Positions 33,161-45,720 are shown, counted from the first letter of the stretch. The stretch is 64,000 nucleotides of DNA from Achatina immaculata (GCA_009760885.1 CM019718.1:27463633-27527632), one strand, 5' to 3'. The notes: generated by a model from the sequence alone, not told the origin. Numbers and translations: made by a program.

Positions 33161-33530
33161 TGCGTGAATGTTTATATGTTTATCTGTCAGTCTCTATGCC
33201 CATCTGTCTTTCCGTCTATCTGTTTGTCTTTCTGTCTGTCTGTTTTACCATCCTCTTATCTATAACTCTTGCTTGCGTATCTGTTCCCCTGCTTGCGTAT
33301 ATATCATCCTGTCCATACATTCATCCATCCGTCCGTCCATCCATCCAATCCATACCATCCATCCGTCCATCTAATCCATACCATCCATCCAGTCCATACC
33401 ATCCATCCATCCAATCCTTACCATCCATCCATCCAATCCATATCATACCATCCATCCAATCCATACCATCCATCCGTCCAATCCATACCATACCATCCAT
33501 CCAATCAATCCATACCATCCATCCATCGTC
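33160..33530. repeat. TCTG-rich then (CCAT)n-type repeats
   Basis: 33160-33260 is rich in tctgtc. 33330-33530 is built from ccatccatccaatccatacc in variable multiples. Open frames here are low-complexity. Confidence 0.85.
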
Positions 33531-34559
33531 AAATATTAAATACTGTATTAGATATTAATTATAGCCATACGCATCCAACACGTAAGCATATCTATATAAT
33601 TCACACAAGCTTGCATGCTTACACTCATACATAATTACACACATAAGATATACACATATACACACACATAATTACAGCCTTCCAATCGGGCCTACATAGC
33701 TGCCTACCTTGGCTGCGCTTGTCTCTGTATTTTACCTGTCCAGTCGCCTGTCTGTTTATATGCCTAGCAGTTTTCAGCCAGCCAACCAGCCAGCCCGATT
33801 ATCTGTTATATTGTCTGTTTGTTGGTTGATTGTCATGCCGCTGATTGTCAAGAGAAAACAAACAAACAACCCCCCAACATAATCAATACTTCTCCTTGGC
33901 CAACTCTTTGAGAACGTTAAAGGAACTCCGAAGGCTGAGGAAATCGTTGAACGAGGTCACGACACCCGCATTCAGACAACGAACGAAGGCATGCATCAGC
34001 AGCGGACACACCCTGCAATTACCAATGAAGGTTATATTTTATCTCCGTCTGTCGGAGTATGCAAAAACAAAAAAAACAGAACAGAACAATGATGGCTTGG
34101 GTTTTTCTCTTATGGATCAATATTTTGTAAATTCACGAACTTTGTTGACAAGCAATCATCAGCCGGCAGATGAGAACATCTGTGAACCCGTGGGCAACAG
34201 ATACTGTGAGGCTAAGGGGAGGAGACCCAGAGAAATGGAAACGAAATTTGCTGGGCAACAAACATTTCGGACAATGGCTTCATCAGACAACTATAATTAA
34301 GACGAAGATAAAGAAAGGGAAGTCACGCGTTATCAATAAAAAAAAAGGTGGGGGGGGGGAACTGTAAAACTGTTAGAAATTTACTTTATGAAACAAAACA
34401 AAACAAAAAAAAAACAATGTTTGTGAAAGTTGTTTCCTTCGAGTTTGTTCAAAATTATGAGCGTTGAAATACAGAGGAAAAAAAACCAGGGACACTGAGG
34501 ATATATTCTTCTCTCACATGCTCATATATATCGTTCTTTAACAGCGGCAAAAGAGTTGC
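33531..34559. other. Unassigned, with one unexplained open frame
   Basis: A 151-codon plus-strand frame (33845-34300) has ordinary amino-acid composition and no repeats, but no motif I recognise and no splice or promoter context. It may be chance. CA-rich sequence lies at 33600-33675. Confidence 0.3.
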
Positions 34560-34790
34560 CAAGGACGCGCGGGGGTGGGGGTGGGAAGGAGGGAGGAGAG
34601 GGAGAAAGGAGAGCAGAAAAAGAGAGTGAGAAAGAGACAACATAGAAGAGGAGAGGGGAGGGGGGGGGGAGATGAAGAGAACTTCTAATCCAAGAAGTAT
34701 AGAAGAGAAGAGACAAAGAAAAGAGAGAAAAAAAAGAGAGATAGAAAGGGAGAGAAGAGGAAAGAGAAAAAAAACAAATGTTATTATTGT
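34560..34790. repeat. Purine-rich (GA/GGA) tract
   Basis: About 230 bp almost free of pyrimidines, with G runs at 34660-34672. Mirror-like purine content favours triplex or slipped structures. Confidence 0.8.
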
Positions 34791-35262
34791 TGTAGAGCCA
34801 TGTTGGGGAAAGAAAAGATTGTTGTTATGGTTATTATTATTATCTGTTTTCATTACCATCATCTTGATCAGATGTCTCACCTAAGTGCTCTGTCGGATGT
34901 GCTTTTCTCCAAAGATCTGTCCTCGATGCTTTCAATCAGCATCTTCAGACTGTCCATTGCCTTTTTTTTTTTTTTGCATCCCCTTGCTTCTTTTATCAGT
35001 CATTTTTATCCTGCTTTTCCCCGAGGTTTTCCAACTCTCCTTTTCTAAGCCACGTAACCCCCCCCCCCCCTTTCCGGCCTCTTAAAGTGAACAAAACTAA
35101 TAGTTTTAATGAGAGCTTTCCTAAAACTTGTTTAATCCTCGAATGCATGTTTTTTTTTAAAACCTGTCTGGATCAACGTACAGCTAGGGAATATATCGTC
35201 ATTTAGACTACCAGGTTTTTTTTTTTCCTAAATGCTGCAGTACTCCTTTTCTCAGCACGTAA

Positions 35263-35297
<35 letters not shown>

Positions 35298-35429
35298 CCT
35301 CCTTGCCTCTTCATTCTCTTTTTTTCCCTCAAACATTCTCTTACACATGTCTCTATCTCTTGTTCTTCTTTCCCTATCATTCCCCCCCCCCCCTCTGTCT
35401 CGAACTCTCTCTAGTTTCTCTTCTGTCTC
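34791..35429. other. Pyrimidine-rich unassigned sequence
   Basis: Contains poly-T at 34960-34975, C runs at 35058-35070, 35263-35273 and 35380-35394, and (CT)n at 35270-35300. No gene. Confidence 0.6.
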
Positions 35430-36090
35430 TACGTCCCAGCTGACCTTACACCTCGCCCAAGTCCCATTTGTGCTGAGCTCCTCCCCTACGTCATATCTCT
35501 CTTGAATAACCCTCCTTAAGTCTCAGCTCTCCTGACCCGTTCCCCCCCCCCCCACGCCTTAGCTCTCTTGGCCACTCCTCCATACCCTAGCTCTCCTGAC
35601 CCCTCCTCCATGCCTTAGCTCTCCTGACGCCTTCTCCATACTTTAGCTCACCTGACTCCCTTCTCCATACCTTAGTTCTCCTGTCCCTTCCTTCATACTT
35701 TAGCTCTTTTGACCCCTCCTCCATACCTTAGCTCTCCTGACCCCTCCTCCATACCCTAATTCTCCTGACCCCTCCTCCATACCCTATCCATCCTGACTCC
35801 TACTCTCATCTGATTCCCCGACCCCCTCGTCACAGCCCTTCTGATCCCCTCTCTCACGTCCCAACTCTCTTGACCTCTCTCTCAAGTCCCAGCTCTCCTT
35901 ACCCCCCCCCCCCCCCCCCGCACGTTCCAGCTCTCGTGACTCCCCGCCCCTGTGTCCCAACTCTCTTGCTCTTTCTCTCAGGTCCCAGGTCTTCTGACTC
36001 GTCCCGTCCCCCAACCACACACACGTCCCAGCTTTCGTGACATCACACTCTGCCCCTCACCCCCCCCTCCCGAACGTGTCCCAACTCGCC
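35430..36090. repeat. 28-bp C-rich minisatellite
   Basis: Units of about 28 bp around cttagctctcctgacccctc and ctccatac. Same family (ctctcctgaccc core) as the arrays at 37680-38100 and 38380-38780. Interrupted by C homopolymers, for example 35900-35919. Confidence 0.85.
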
Positions 36091-36784
36091 TGATTTAAGA
36101 AAAAAAGAAAGAAGGAAACGTAAAAGCTTACCGTTAGGTCACGTGGATCGCTAATCGTCAGCCCGGAAAAGAAAGTCCAAACCTTCATCCTCGTTATCAT
36201 CATCGATCGCTAAGCATCATGGGATTTAAGATGAACATTTATTTTTGGATGGTTGATTCACCAATTTTATGTGTGAGTTTTAATAATCCATTTGCCGTGT
36301 CCCAGGTCTCTTAATCCCCAGCGAGCTACGTGGGCTGTATAGATCGTCAGTTAATTCCCCCACCACCCCCCTTCTTTCTCTTGGCTTTCTCTTCTTTTCC
36401 TATTGTGCCGGAGACTTGCATGTGGCTTTGTCTTTGCAAATACTGCCAACACAACACAGGCCCTTGGATTGTGGATAGAATAGAGGAGAATGGAAGTGTT
36501 TCATGGTAGGTTTGGTGCTGAACAAAGAAAGGCCCTTTCAAATCACTTTCCTTTCGTACCGTTTTCTGGAGGGCAGGTAGGAAAGGCAGAGAAGACGGAT
36601 TCCATTTGCAGACACAAAACACGGCTTAATGTTCTGACGGCCAGTCGGGCCGGCCGTTGGTAAAATCGGCCATGACAGATGCGGCTCTTGCTGAGTAATG
36701 TCGGGCAGGTCCTTTTATACCATCTTCCGATAAGAAAGCTTCATTGTTGTTGTTGTTATTTCAAGAAAAGAATGGGACAAAAGA
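36091..36784. other. Unassigned spacer
   Basis: No gene or repeat recognised. A short (TTG)n lies at about 36744-36758. Confidence 0.4.
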
Positions 36785-36930
36785 GTTGTAATGAAAAATG
36801 TCTCAGGGCGTCACGGAAGGTCTGAATGTGTCATTTACCAGACACTGGTCAACTTGCGCAAGACCGCATTGCATTGTGGGAGGTAGTGAGAGGAACAGTG
36901 TTTTTGGAAAGGACACGACACATGGAAAAA
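36785..36930 (+). mobile_element. LINE-F 3' end fragment
   Basis: Plus-strand translation DTGQLAQDRIALWEVVRGTV followed by RTRHMEK parallels the minus-strand copy at 32055-32245 (DVGQLDQEGIAFREAV, GKDTPH). Frameshifted at its left edge. Confidence 0.6.
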
Positions 36931-36994
36931 AATATTGTAATACAGTTAAATTATTTCGTTATATATGTATATAGAGTTTATTTAACACTTCCCG

Positions 36995-37400
36995 GCCACA
37001 TTGATCTGCTTCTTCTTCTTCTTCTGCATCTTCTTCATCTTCTTCTTCTTCTTCATCTTCTTCTTCTTCTTCATCTTCTTCTTCTTCTTCTTCTTCTTCA
37101 ATATCCTTGGAGCTGCGAGCTGGTGTTCTGTGGCAGCTGATGCAGTGGACAGATACTGAGGCACACCATCATATCGGATTGGGAGCGAGTTATGGCAGCA
37201 GTTTTCTTTTTCAGTTCTGGAGTGGAGCTAACAAGTAGGCGGGTGTCCAGTACTACTTTTTTTTAGTAGACTCCATCACCATGGGGTGGCCATCCCTGCC
37301 TCGTTAGCCAGGCTAGGCCTGTTATTTGTGGTACTAACGGAGAGGTGGGACAGGGTCTTGATCAGCTGTGGGTCGCTATTACCGAAACGGACAGCGCCCC
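36995..37400 (-). mobile_element. DR-A dispersed repeat, copy 4, long tail
   Basis: The plus-strand left part (about 37008-37100) is (TTC)n with atc interruptions, which is the (GAA)n tail on the minus strand. It is followed by ggagctgcgagctggtgttc, agtagactccatcaccatgg and gttagccaggctaggcctgt, then gtgggtcgctatta at about 37375. Confidence 0.8.
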
Positions 37401-37679
37401 CCCCCCCAGTCAGACTGATAAACAACATAAAGAGTTGGGGGAGGGGAATTTCAAATTGGACAGGCAAAGAAGAAACAGTAATCAGGGGGCGATTACAGCC
37501 AACCACTGGTACCGAAATAGCTTATTATGATGATGATGATGATGCAGCCACAGCAATGTGAAAAAAATAATGCTGTGTATAATTTTGAACTCGCCATTAT
37601 ACCTTCTCTATCTCTCTCTCCCTCCCCCTCCCTTCTTCCTCCTCTTCCCTCCACATCACACCTCTCTTGACACCTCATG

Positions 37680-38100
37680 CCTTAGCCCTCATTACCTCCC
37701 GTGTCTAGCTCCCTGACCTTCTATGTCCCAGCTCTCCTGACCCCTATGTCCCAGCTCTCCTGACCCCCTACGTCCCAGCCCTCATTACCCACCGTGCCCT
37801 AGGTCCCTGACCTTCTACGTCCCAGCTCTCCTGACCCCTATGTCCCAGCTCTCCTGACCCCCTACGTCCCAGCCCTCATTACCCACCGTGCCCTAGGTCC
37901 CTGACCTTCTACGTCCCAGCTCTCCTGACCCCTATGTCCCAGCTCTCCTGACCCCCTACGTCCCAGCCCTCATTACCCACCGTGCCCTAGCTCCCTGACC
38001 TTCTACGTCCCAGCTCTCCTGACCCCCTACGTCCCAGCTCTCTTGACATCTCATGTCCCAGCCCTCATTACCCATCATGTTCTAGTTCCCTAACCATCTA
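37680..38100. repeat. C-rich minisatellite with 94-bp higher order
   Basis: Monomers of about 24 bp (cgtcccagctctcctgaccc) are grouped in a four-monomer block that repeats every 94 bp: ctgaccttct starts near 37713, 37807, 37901 and 37994. Confidence 0.9.
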
Positions 38101-38249
38101 CAGACACCGGCTCTTACAGACACCGAACTCATTATTCTGAATAGTAATGAAATTTTTGTTTGGTAAATAATCATTTATATGTGTACAGTTATTTATATGT
38201 GTATGTAGTTAGTCATTTGTATGTACTTGCATTATTGTTAATTATGTTT

Positions 38250-38380
38250 GTTATATGAGCAGTATATGTGTAGAATGTCTGGAACAGAGTGAAAGTTGTA
38301 TGATAAAGGGCAGAATGTCAGACCGGCATGCGTGCCCAATTCTTAACCTTTTTGAAATAAAGATCAGTCAATCAAAGATT
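38250..38380 (+). mobile_element. DR-G: retroelement 3' end with AATAAA
   Basis: gcagaatgtcagaccggcat then gcgtgcccaa, and tgaaataaagatcagtcaat, closely match 59430-59490. The AATAAA followed by a short simple repeat at the junction is typical of a retrotransposon 3' end. The copy sits between two blocks of the same C-rich minisatellite, so it probably inserted into that array. The 5' limit is uncertain (38100-38250 may belong to it). Confidence 0.6.
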
Positions 38381-38780
38381 AGTCTACTTCCCAGCTCTCC
38401 TGACCCTCTACTTCCCAGCTCTTCTGACCCCCCCCCCCTGCGTCCCACCCCTCATTACCCCCCGTGTCCCAGCTCTCCTGGCCATCTACGTCCCAGCTCT
38501 CCTGACCCTCTACGTCCCAGCTCTCCTGACCCTCTACTTCCCAGCTCTCCTGACCCTCTACGTCCCAGCTCTCCTGACCCTCTACGTCCCAGCTCTCCTG
38601 ACCCCCTGCGTCCCGGCTGTCTTGACACCTCATGTCCCACCCCTCATTACCCCCCGTGTCCCAGCTCTCCTGACCCTCTACGCCCAGCTCTTCTGACCCC
38701 CCTGCGTCCCAGCTCTCTTGACACCTCATGTCCCATCCCTCATTACCTCCCGTGTCCCAACTCTCCTACCCCCCAACCCA
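38380..38780. repeat. 24-bp C-rich minisatellite
   Basis: Units tacgtcccagctctcctgac then cctc, continuing the array interrupted by DR-G. The unit length divides by 3, so both strands show long periodic frames that are not genes. Confidence 0.9.
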
Positions 38781-39429
38781 CTTTCTGCCATTCTTCTCCC
38801 AGCTCTCCCAAGAAAATACCCTAAACTCTCTCCCGCCTCTTATTTCCCCCCTCCTTCTTCTTCGCCTCATTAAACCCCAGCAGACATTTCAAAGAAGAAG
38901 AAGGAAAAAAAAAACCACAATAGACCGGACTAACACAAAACAAAAGCTTCCTTTCTCCGGGCTCGCCTTAACCAAAGCGAATCGGAGAAAGTAATTTTCA
39001 GCGCTGGCACTGGTCTTCGGCCTGAGGTTGGTTACAAAAGAGATTTCCCCCTTTCATAGTCGCCGGCAGTCTTTCTCTCGAGTCTCTTGTTTACTTTTCT
39101 TGATCAAACTTCCAACGCGTCATTTAAGAAACGGATTTTCTCCTTCGGTCAAATAACTGTCTCTTATTTGTTAGCGTTCCCTCGCATTCAACTTTTTTTT
39201 TTCCCCTTTCGCATCTAAATTTACATTTTCTGTCTTTTTTTTTTTTTTTGGTCTTTTTTTTTCACGTTTGTGTATGTGTGTGTGATGGTATTTGTTAGCT
39301 TGAGTAAATAGTGGTGGAACTTTTGTGGTCTTTTGTATGGCTTGAGTTATTATTCACTACGCGTTCGTCATCCTGTTTTCGCTTTACGCATGACTCGTAT
39401 TACGGCATTTATTTAGAAGTATTATTTTA
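38781..39429. other. Unassigned spacer
   Basis: Pyrimidine-rich with T runs at about 39189-39200 and 39233-39250. No gene. Confidence 0.4.
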
Positions 39430-40440
39430 TGAAGTGGTGTGTGTTCATCTGCTTGTCCTTTTTCTTCTTCTCTTTCACCTTCTTCTTTATTTCTTTCTTA
39501 CTATTCTTCGACTTTTTTCTCTTCCTTATTTCTTTCTTACTATTCTTCCTCTTCTTCTTCGTTTGTTTCTTTATTTTTTCTTTCTATTCTTCTTCTTCGT
39601 TTTCTTCTTTATTTCTTTCTTAATTTTCTTCCTGTTCTTCTTCGTTTTCTTCTTTTTTCTTTCTTTCTATTCTTCTTCCTTGTTTTCATCTTTATTTCTT
39701 TCTTATTATTCTTCCTCTTCTTTGTTTTCTTCTTTATACCTTTCTTACTATTCTTCATCATTTTCTTCTTTATTTCCTTTTTTCTAGTCTTCTTCTTCGT
39801 TTTCTTCTTTATTTTTTTCCTACTATTCTTCTTTTTCTTCTTCTTCTTCATTTTCTTCTTCATTTCTTTCTTCGTCTTAGTTTTCTTCTTTATTTCTTTC
39901 TTGCTGTTCTTCTTCGTTTTCTTCTTTATTTTTTCTTACTTTTCTTGTTCTTCATTTTCTTCTTTCTTTCTTGTATTCTTCTTCTTTGTTTTCTTCTTTA
40001 TTTCTTTCTTACTGTTCTTCCTTTTTTGTTCATTTTATTTTTTCTTTCTTACTGTTCTTCTTCGTTTCCTTCGTTATTTCTTTGTTGCTATTCTTCTTCG
40101 TTTTCTTCTTTATTTCTTTCTGACTATTCTTCTTCTTCGTTTCCTTCTTTATTTCTTTCTTACTATTCTTCTTCTTCGTTTTCTTCTCCATTTCTTTCTT
40201 GCTATTCTTCTTCATTTTCTTCTTTCTTTCTTCTTTCTTTCTTAGCATTCTTCCTCTTTTTTTTGTTCATTTTCTTCTTTATTTCTTTCTTACTCTTCTT
40301 CCTCTTCCTTCTCTTAATTTTTTTTCCTAATTTTTTTCCTCTCGTCTTTCTTTTTTTTTCTTCCTCTTTACCTTCTTTCCTATTATTTTTCTCTTTTTTT
40401 TTCTTCGTATTTCTAATTTTATCCTTTTTTAAAAAGTTTT
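39430..40440. repeat. Pyrimidine (TTC-rich) tandem array
   Basis: About 1 kb of ttcttcgttttcttctttat and ttctttcttactat in units of about 36 bp with much variation. Almost pure T/C on the plus strand. Long phenylalanine/leucine/serine frames here are artefacts. Confidence 0.93.
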
Positions 40441-40534
40441 TATTCTCTACTCCTCCACTTTCATATTCTTGCCTGTCCAGGCAAAGAGAAAGGTCAACTC
40501 TATGAAGATCAACATCAGCGTAAATCCTGCATAA

Positions 40535-40640
40535 ATATAGAATTGATACGACTTCTCCTCGTTATTTTAGAGTCGATATGACTTTTCTCGATTGTTACAT
40601 TAGACTTGATACAGCTTCGCCCGGTTGTTATATTAGAGTT
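40535..40640. repeat. 33-bp minisatellite, left part
   Basis: About three units of gttatattagagttgatacg then acttctcccg. The array is cut at 40640 by DR-B copy 3 and resumes at 41744. Confidence 0.85.
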
Positions 40641-41743
40641 CTTCTTCTTCGTTCACTTCTACCACCAAGACCGCCCCGTGATCTTACTGAATTTACTCCT
40701 GTGGTCCTCGATAGGTCCCGTGGTCCTTGATTGGCCTTGTGATCCTCCTGTGGTCCCCGAGATCCCCAAGAGGACCACAAGAGGTTCAGAGTATCGCGGG
40801 GCTTGGCGGTGAGTCACAGAAGCGGGATTGCGTGACACTGCGGTTTTCGTTGCACCGGTTTAGTCTAGAGTTGGACTTTCTCACCGGAAAACCTCGACGT
40901 GTTTTGGATATCAGTATATACCAGCCAGGTCCAGCGTTGGAGTTTCTCACCGGAAAACCTCAGCGTGATTAGGATACGCATACATCCCCGCCGGGTGAGA
41001 GGTTTTTGCCTATCTAGACTGCACTGGTCCAGTGTCTCCGACTTCAGCATTTTGTGGTCGTGGCCGCTACCCTTCCTAGTTGTGACTAGGACGGAACTTT
41101 TGTCCAGGAGGACGAATCCTCGCCACTAGTAAATTTTACCCCTGGGTTAAGCCGGTTTAGGCCTGTTATCCCAGTATAGCCGTGTTTAGGACGTGACCGA
41201 CCTCTAGAGCGGAGGTACCGTGACATGATGAGTCATCAAGTTTCACACCTGGGTTAAGTCGGTTTAGGCATATTTCACCAGTATGGGTGTATATCGGACG
41301 TGGGCGGCCTCTAGAGCAGAGGGGGCGTGGTATAAGTAGCTCTCGCTGCGAAGCTAGTGGACATACCGATTAAACTTCACTTTATCCTTTCCATCACCTT
41401 TTCACAGCGGCGGCTCCTGGCAACCCTGATGGCATTTTCGCATTTTCTTCATTGGCCGGGAGGAAGAATCTCGCCAGCAATATCTTAATTTAACCCCTTA
41501 GTTAAGCCGGTTTAGGCAGTCTGCTCCAGTATGGGTGTATATAGGACGTGGCCGGCCTCTAGAGCAGAGGTGCCATGATTTGAATAGTCCTGACCTCGAG
41601 ACTACTGGCTACTTCACTTAATCCTTTCCTTCACCTTTTCCACGACGGCGCTGTGCGGCAACCCTAACCGCATTTTTCTTCACTGGCCGGGAAGAGTTTC
41701 CCCCCACGCACGGCAGCTAAAGAATTTCGCTAGTAGCGGATTC
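40641..41743 (-). mobile_element. DR-B retroposon-like repeat, copy 3
   Basis: Inserted in a 33-bp minisatellite, which fixes its borders. The 7-bp tagagtt is repeated at 40634-40640 and 41744-41750. It begins cttcttcttcgttcacttct on the plus strand (GAA tail on the minus) and ends near cggcagctaaagaatttcgc. It is 1103 bp, shorter than copies 1 and 2 because one module is missing or shortened. Non-coding. Confidence 0.88.
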
Positions 41744-42200
41744 TAGAGTTGATAGGCTTCTCCCGGTTGTTATAGTTGAATTGATAGGCTTCTCCCGGCT
41801 GTTATATTATAGTTGATACGACTTCTCCTGGATGTTATATTAGAGTTGATAAGACATCTCCTTGGTGTTATATTACAATTGATACGCGTTTTCCTGGTTG
41901 TTATATTAGAGTTAATACTACTTCTCCCAGATGTTATATTAGAGTTGATACGGCTTCTTCCTGTTGTTATATTAGAAATGATATGAGTTCTCCCGGTTGT
42001 TATATTCGAGTTGATACAACTTCTCCTGGATGTTATATTAGAGTTTGTACAGCTTCTCCCTATTTTTATATTAGAATTGATACGATTTCTCCTTGTTTTT
42101 GTATTAGAATTGATACAAGTTCTCCCGATTGTTATATTAGAGTTGATGCGACTTCTCCTGGATGTTATATTAAGGTTGATACGACATCTCGTAGTTATCA
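41744..42200. repeat. 33-bp minisatellite, right part
   Basis: About 14 units of ggatgttatattagagttga then tacgacttctcct, continuing the 40535-40640 block. A 115-codon frame through it is periodic only. Confidence 0.92.
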
Positions 42201-42304
42201 GGCTGGTGAGACTGGAGAGATCAATGATGACAGCGATAAAATCTATATAGACGCGGCTTTTGAGACAAAGACAGTGGATTCTGTTCCCCTCTGCCGTCGC
42301 CCTC

Positions 42305-42465
42305 CGCTTGAGAAAAGGTGCTTCCTTTGATTATATCTAAAACCAGAAGGCTGAATCAAAGGAAGCCCTCATTTTAACCCTCAGAAAATGTGTTTCCTTT
42401 GACTATATCTAAAACCAGAGGGCTGAATCAAAACAAGCCCTCGTTTTAACGCCCAGAAAAGAATG
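42305..42465. repeat. 72-bp tandem duplication
   Basis: Two copies of a segment containing cctttgattatatctaaaac and ggctgaatcaaa then gccctc. Confidence 0.85.
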
Positions 42466-44450
42466 GCGAGAGCATGACAGAACGGGGCACGACGGTAAAG
42501 GTACTAGGGAGTACGCGCATCTAAGAGGTGATCAGAGTATCTGTCTGGAATGTGTTGATGAAGGTCATAAGCTTACCATCTGAAAAAGCGAGTTATCTCC
42601 CAGCAGGGGAAAGGATTCATGCACGCAATCAGTATGGAAGGGGGGGGGGGGGAATTGCACACGAGTACGCATGCGCATGGTCAGTATCATCATCGGTCTT
42701 CTGTACTCCCAATGGAGCGTAAGGCATGAAGAAAAGTTCTTCAGCCAATCCTGTACTGAGCAAGTCGGGATACCTCAAACCATGTCTTTTCTGCTTCCTT
42801 TAGTTCTTCCTGTCTTGTGAGTCTCCATACCCTCAGTGGCCTGCCCCTCTTTCTTTCTTTTTTTCTTAAAATGAGCATATATTCAGGTTAAAAAAAAAAA
42901 AGTCAGGAGTCATCGAGAGGAACGCAGAAACAGGGTTATATTCTGGGGCCCTGACTACTGACGGGGGGCCCATGCCTAATTCCCCTTCCCTTTCTCCCCC
43001 CCCCCCCCCCTTTTGCTTGTCACAGACAAAATTCATGAAAACACTGTAACCTTTCGCCTGCAGTTTAGATTGGGGTTGGGGGGGGGGGGGAGAGTCGGGC
43101 GCAATTGTAACCGATGCCCAGGGTCCTATCTGGCCGTCCACGGCCCTTACCAAGCCTGTGTGACAGTAGTCGAAAACTTTAGAAATATATATTTTTTTTA
43201 AATCTCATTTTTACCTGTTTGAAATGCGCTCTGCTTACAATATTACAACGATCGTTATCAGTAGTGTATGACTGCACTACATTTTACAAGTAGCCAATCG
43301 TGCGACGAAGTTCAGTAACAGCTGTTGACTGACTCAGTACCCGCTTAACTACGGTGCGCCATTTGTATCTAATTATACATCTCTGGGACAGATGCGAAGT
43401 TTAAAAAAAACAACAAAAAACGGTTGTTTTAGAAACTAGAGCATCCATTTTATCCATCTAGCTCTGTCGAGTGGGTTGGGTGGTCGTGGCTGAAGTGGGT
43501 GGTCGTGCCTGGAAGTGTCTGATACATGTTTGTGAAAGCTGTAAGTTAAGAAGATAGGGATGCTTTGTAGCATTTAGCAAATACTTTACTACTGGATTGG
43601 AATTGTTATTGATTTAGGTGTTTTTTTTTTTTTGGGGGGGGGGGGGTCTCAGGGATGAGGTTTGTGGCTAGTCGCCATAGTTAAGAGTGGCGCTCTATAC
43701 GAGTTTAAAATGCTGATGATATAGTGGTGGTATGGTTTGACATTTAGATACATGAATTTGTTTTCTGCCACGTTTCATTCATTTTTTTTTTTAGTAGACT
43801 AGTTGCGTTCGAGATATTTCTTCACCATTTAGTGCGTTTCTCGGTTGTTTTAGTTAAGATTTCTTGCCTGTTTTTTTTTTCCTAAGCGCTGCTACGATAT
43901 AGTCTTTATATGAGCATATAGATCTTAGCTGTGAATTTGCAAATAAATAGCAGTGGATTAAAATAGACATTCCGATAGCCATGCGGATTAGTCACTGTTG
44001 ACGCAAGCTAACGGAGAAAACCGCACATGAAGCGACGGAAAGGTATAAACAGGGAAACTACCGTCGTACAGCCATTCTTTGATGTAACAGTGTTCACATT
44101 AGCCATGTGTGAGGTAGGCTGTGGTTTTACATGGCTGTTCGGCCTTGCTGGTATGATGATGTGTAGATCAGGCGTCGTCGCCAAATTGGTTAACGATATT
44201 GTTTTGTTTTTTTTTTCTTTTCTTTTCATCTGAGTTTGATGTAACCTGTGTATTCTAGACACATGTCTTTTCATCATCATCATCATCATCATCTAAGTTT
44301 ACTCTTTGCTCTTTTAATTCATCGTACCAGATTTCTACCCGAAACTCACCCCCAGTCTCTTTCGTTGTCCTCTGTCACGGCATTTTACTCACATCTTGTC
44401 CCTCATCAGCCACCCACGGTAGGATATCATTCTTCAAAGTCTGTTAGATA
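42466..44450. other. Unassigned; several C/G homopolymers
   Basis: G run at 42641-42653, C run at 43000-43013, G run at 43079-43090, and T run then G run at 43620-43646. A short (ATC)n lies at 44272-44293. Open frames at 42866-43153 and 44008-44292 show no recognised domain. Nothing callable as a gene. Confidence 0.5.
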
Positions 44451-44459
44451 AAGGTCCCA

Positions 44460-44780
44460 TTCCATTGCCATTAGGGCATACTGGGGATACGATGTTAAGC
44501 ACGTATTTCCAAGACCATCGGCACATGAAAGTCTGACGTGGCCAGTATCACGACCTGGTCGCATTTACCTTCCCAGATTTCTCTGGTACCCATTTTTAAA
44601 GGCTGGGTGGACCCCGGGGCCTTCTTGGCGTGTACCAGAAACAACCCCTCCCCCCCCCCCCCCAAAAAAAAAAATCCCGCTTGTGGGACTTGAACTCGGT
44701 ACAACTGGATTAGTAGACCACTCAGATAACCTGCCTGCCGCTCAGGGTCTAGTGGACGTTGTAGAAATAGTACGAGGAGA
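44460..44780 (-). mobile_element. tRNA-derived SINE
   Basis: On the minus strand an A-box-like ttatctgagtggtctac is followed about 25 nt later by a B-box-like gagttcaagtccc, then a run of T and C (plus-strand poly-C/poly-A at 44648-44674). No intact acceptor stem, so it is not a functional tRNA gene. The non-tRNA body appears to extend to about 44460. Confidence 0.55.
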
Positions 44781-45138
44781 CAAGAGTGGCTGAAATAATG
44801 ACTGAAAGATATCCTGAAACGTCCTGCAGAAACTGACGGAGCGGATTTTCCCAAGAGTCGCAGCGTGGCTTCAGGGCGAGACGATGAACCAGGGACATAA
44901 TCTTCACGCTTAGACATCTTCCGAGAGCGTTCAGAGCCTCTCTCTCTCACTCTCTTCATTTCTTTTGTCCATCTCACAAAGGCATTCGATTGACGCTGTT
45001 TAACTGTACGTAACACTAGGAACATTTGATGTATACTGTTATCTTCCAGGATTAGTGGCGTCACTACACAAAGCTATGTAAACCACCATACAACCTGTTC
45101 AAAGTTTATATCAACGACAAAAAGAGCCATCATAATAA
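44781..45138. other. Unassigned spacer
   Basis: No repeat relationship found. Part of a 189-codon minus-strand frame (45064-44495) covers this stretch and the SINE; it has no recognised motif and crosses the SINE, so I do not call it. Confidence 0.35.
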
Positions 45139-45668
45139 GTAAAATCTCGTTATAACGGGCCCTGTTTATAATTGAAGCCTCGGTAATACAGACCAGGTAT
45201 AAATATGCAGGAAAATAGTCGGATATAAGAAACTCGCTTATAAGGAAATTTCGCTTAAACAAGACTAAAAGTTAGATCCCTGTGGTCGCTGATTGGTGCT
45301 GCTTTATTCGGTTATAACGTGCTACGGCACACTAGAGCCAGACAGACGGGCAAGGCAAGGACATCGCATACGTGCCTGAAGTTTTGTGTAAAATGGCGGA
45401 TTGTAGAAGATGTTTAAGGCGAAGTCGGCAGATTATGAATGTTCACAAAATGATGACGAATCTAGTGAAGATGAGACTGCAGTTACATCTTCACCATCAA
45501 CATTTGAGGCAGACTTGGCACTGACATATGCCGCAGCGTTACAATGAACATAATGCCACTGTCCCAGCTAAATCAGACATCCTGATGATTTATGTTGGCA
45601 AATTAGATGCATCCATTGCTAAAATATGGCAGAAAGGAATGCAGTGCAAAAATAAGTACTGATTACTT

Positions 45669-45720
<52 letters not shown>

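Noticed and set aside
33845..34300. 151-codon plus-strand frame as a gene
   Set aside because: Composition is ordinary, but I see no family, no start context and no splice signals. Left as unassigned instead of called.
39311..40505. Phenylalanine/leucine-rich frames resembling multi-span membrane proteins
   Set aside because: They come from a pyrimidine (TTC/TTT) tandem array. Hydrophobicity is a by-product of T-rich codons.
44660..44745. Functional tRNA gene on the minus strand
   Set aside because: The B box is good, but the acceptor stem is not complementary and the head runs into a poly-T and a SINE body.
44495..45064. 189-codon minus-strand open frame
   Set aside because: It runs through a SINE and C/A homopolymers and shows no domain. 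Probably chance.
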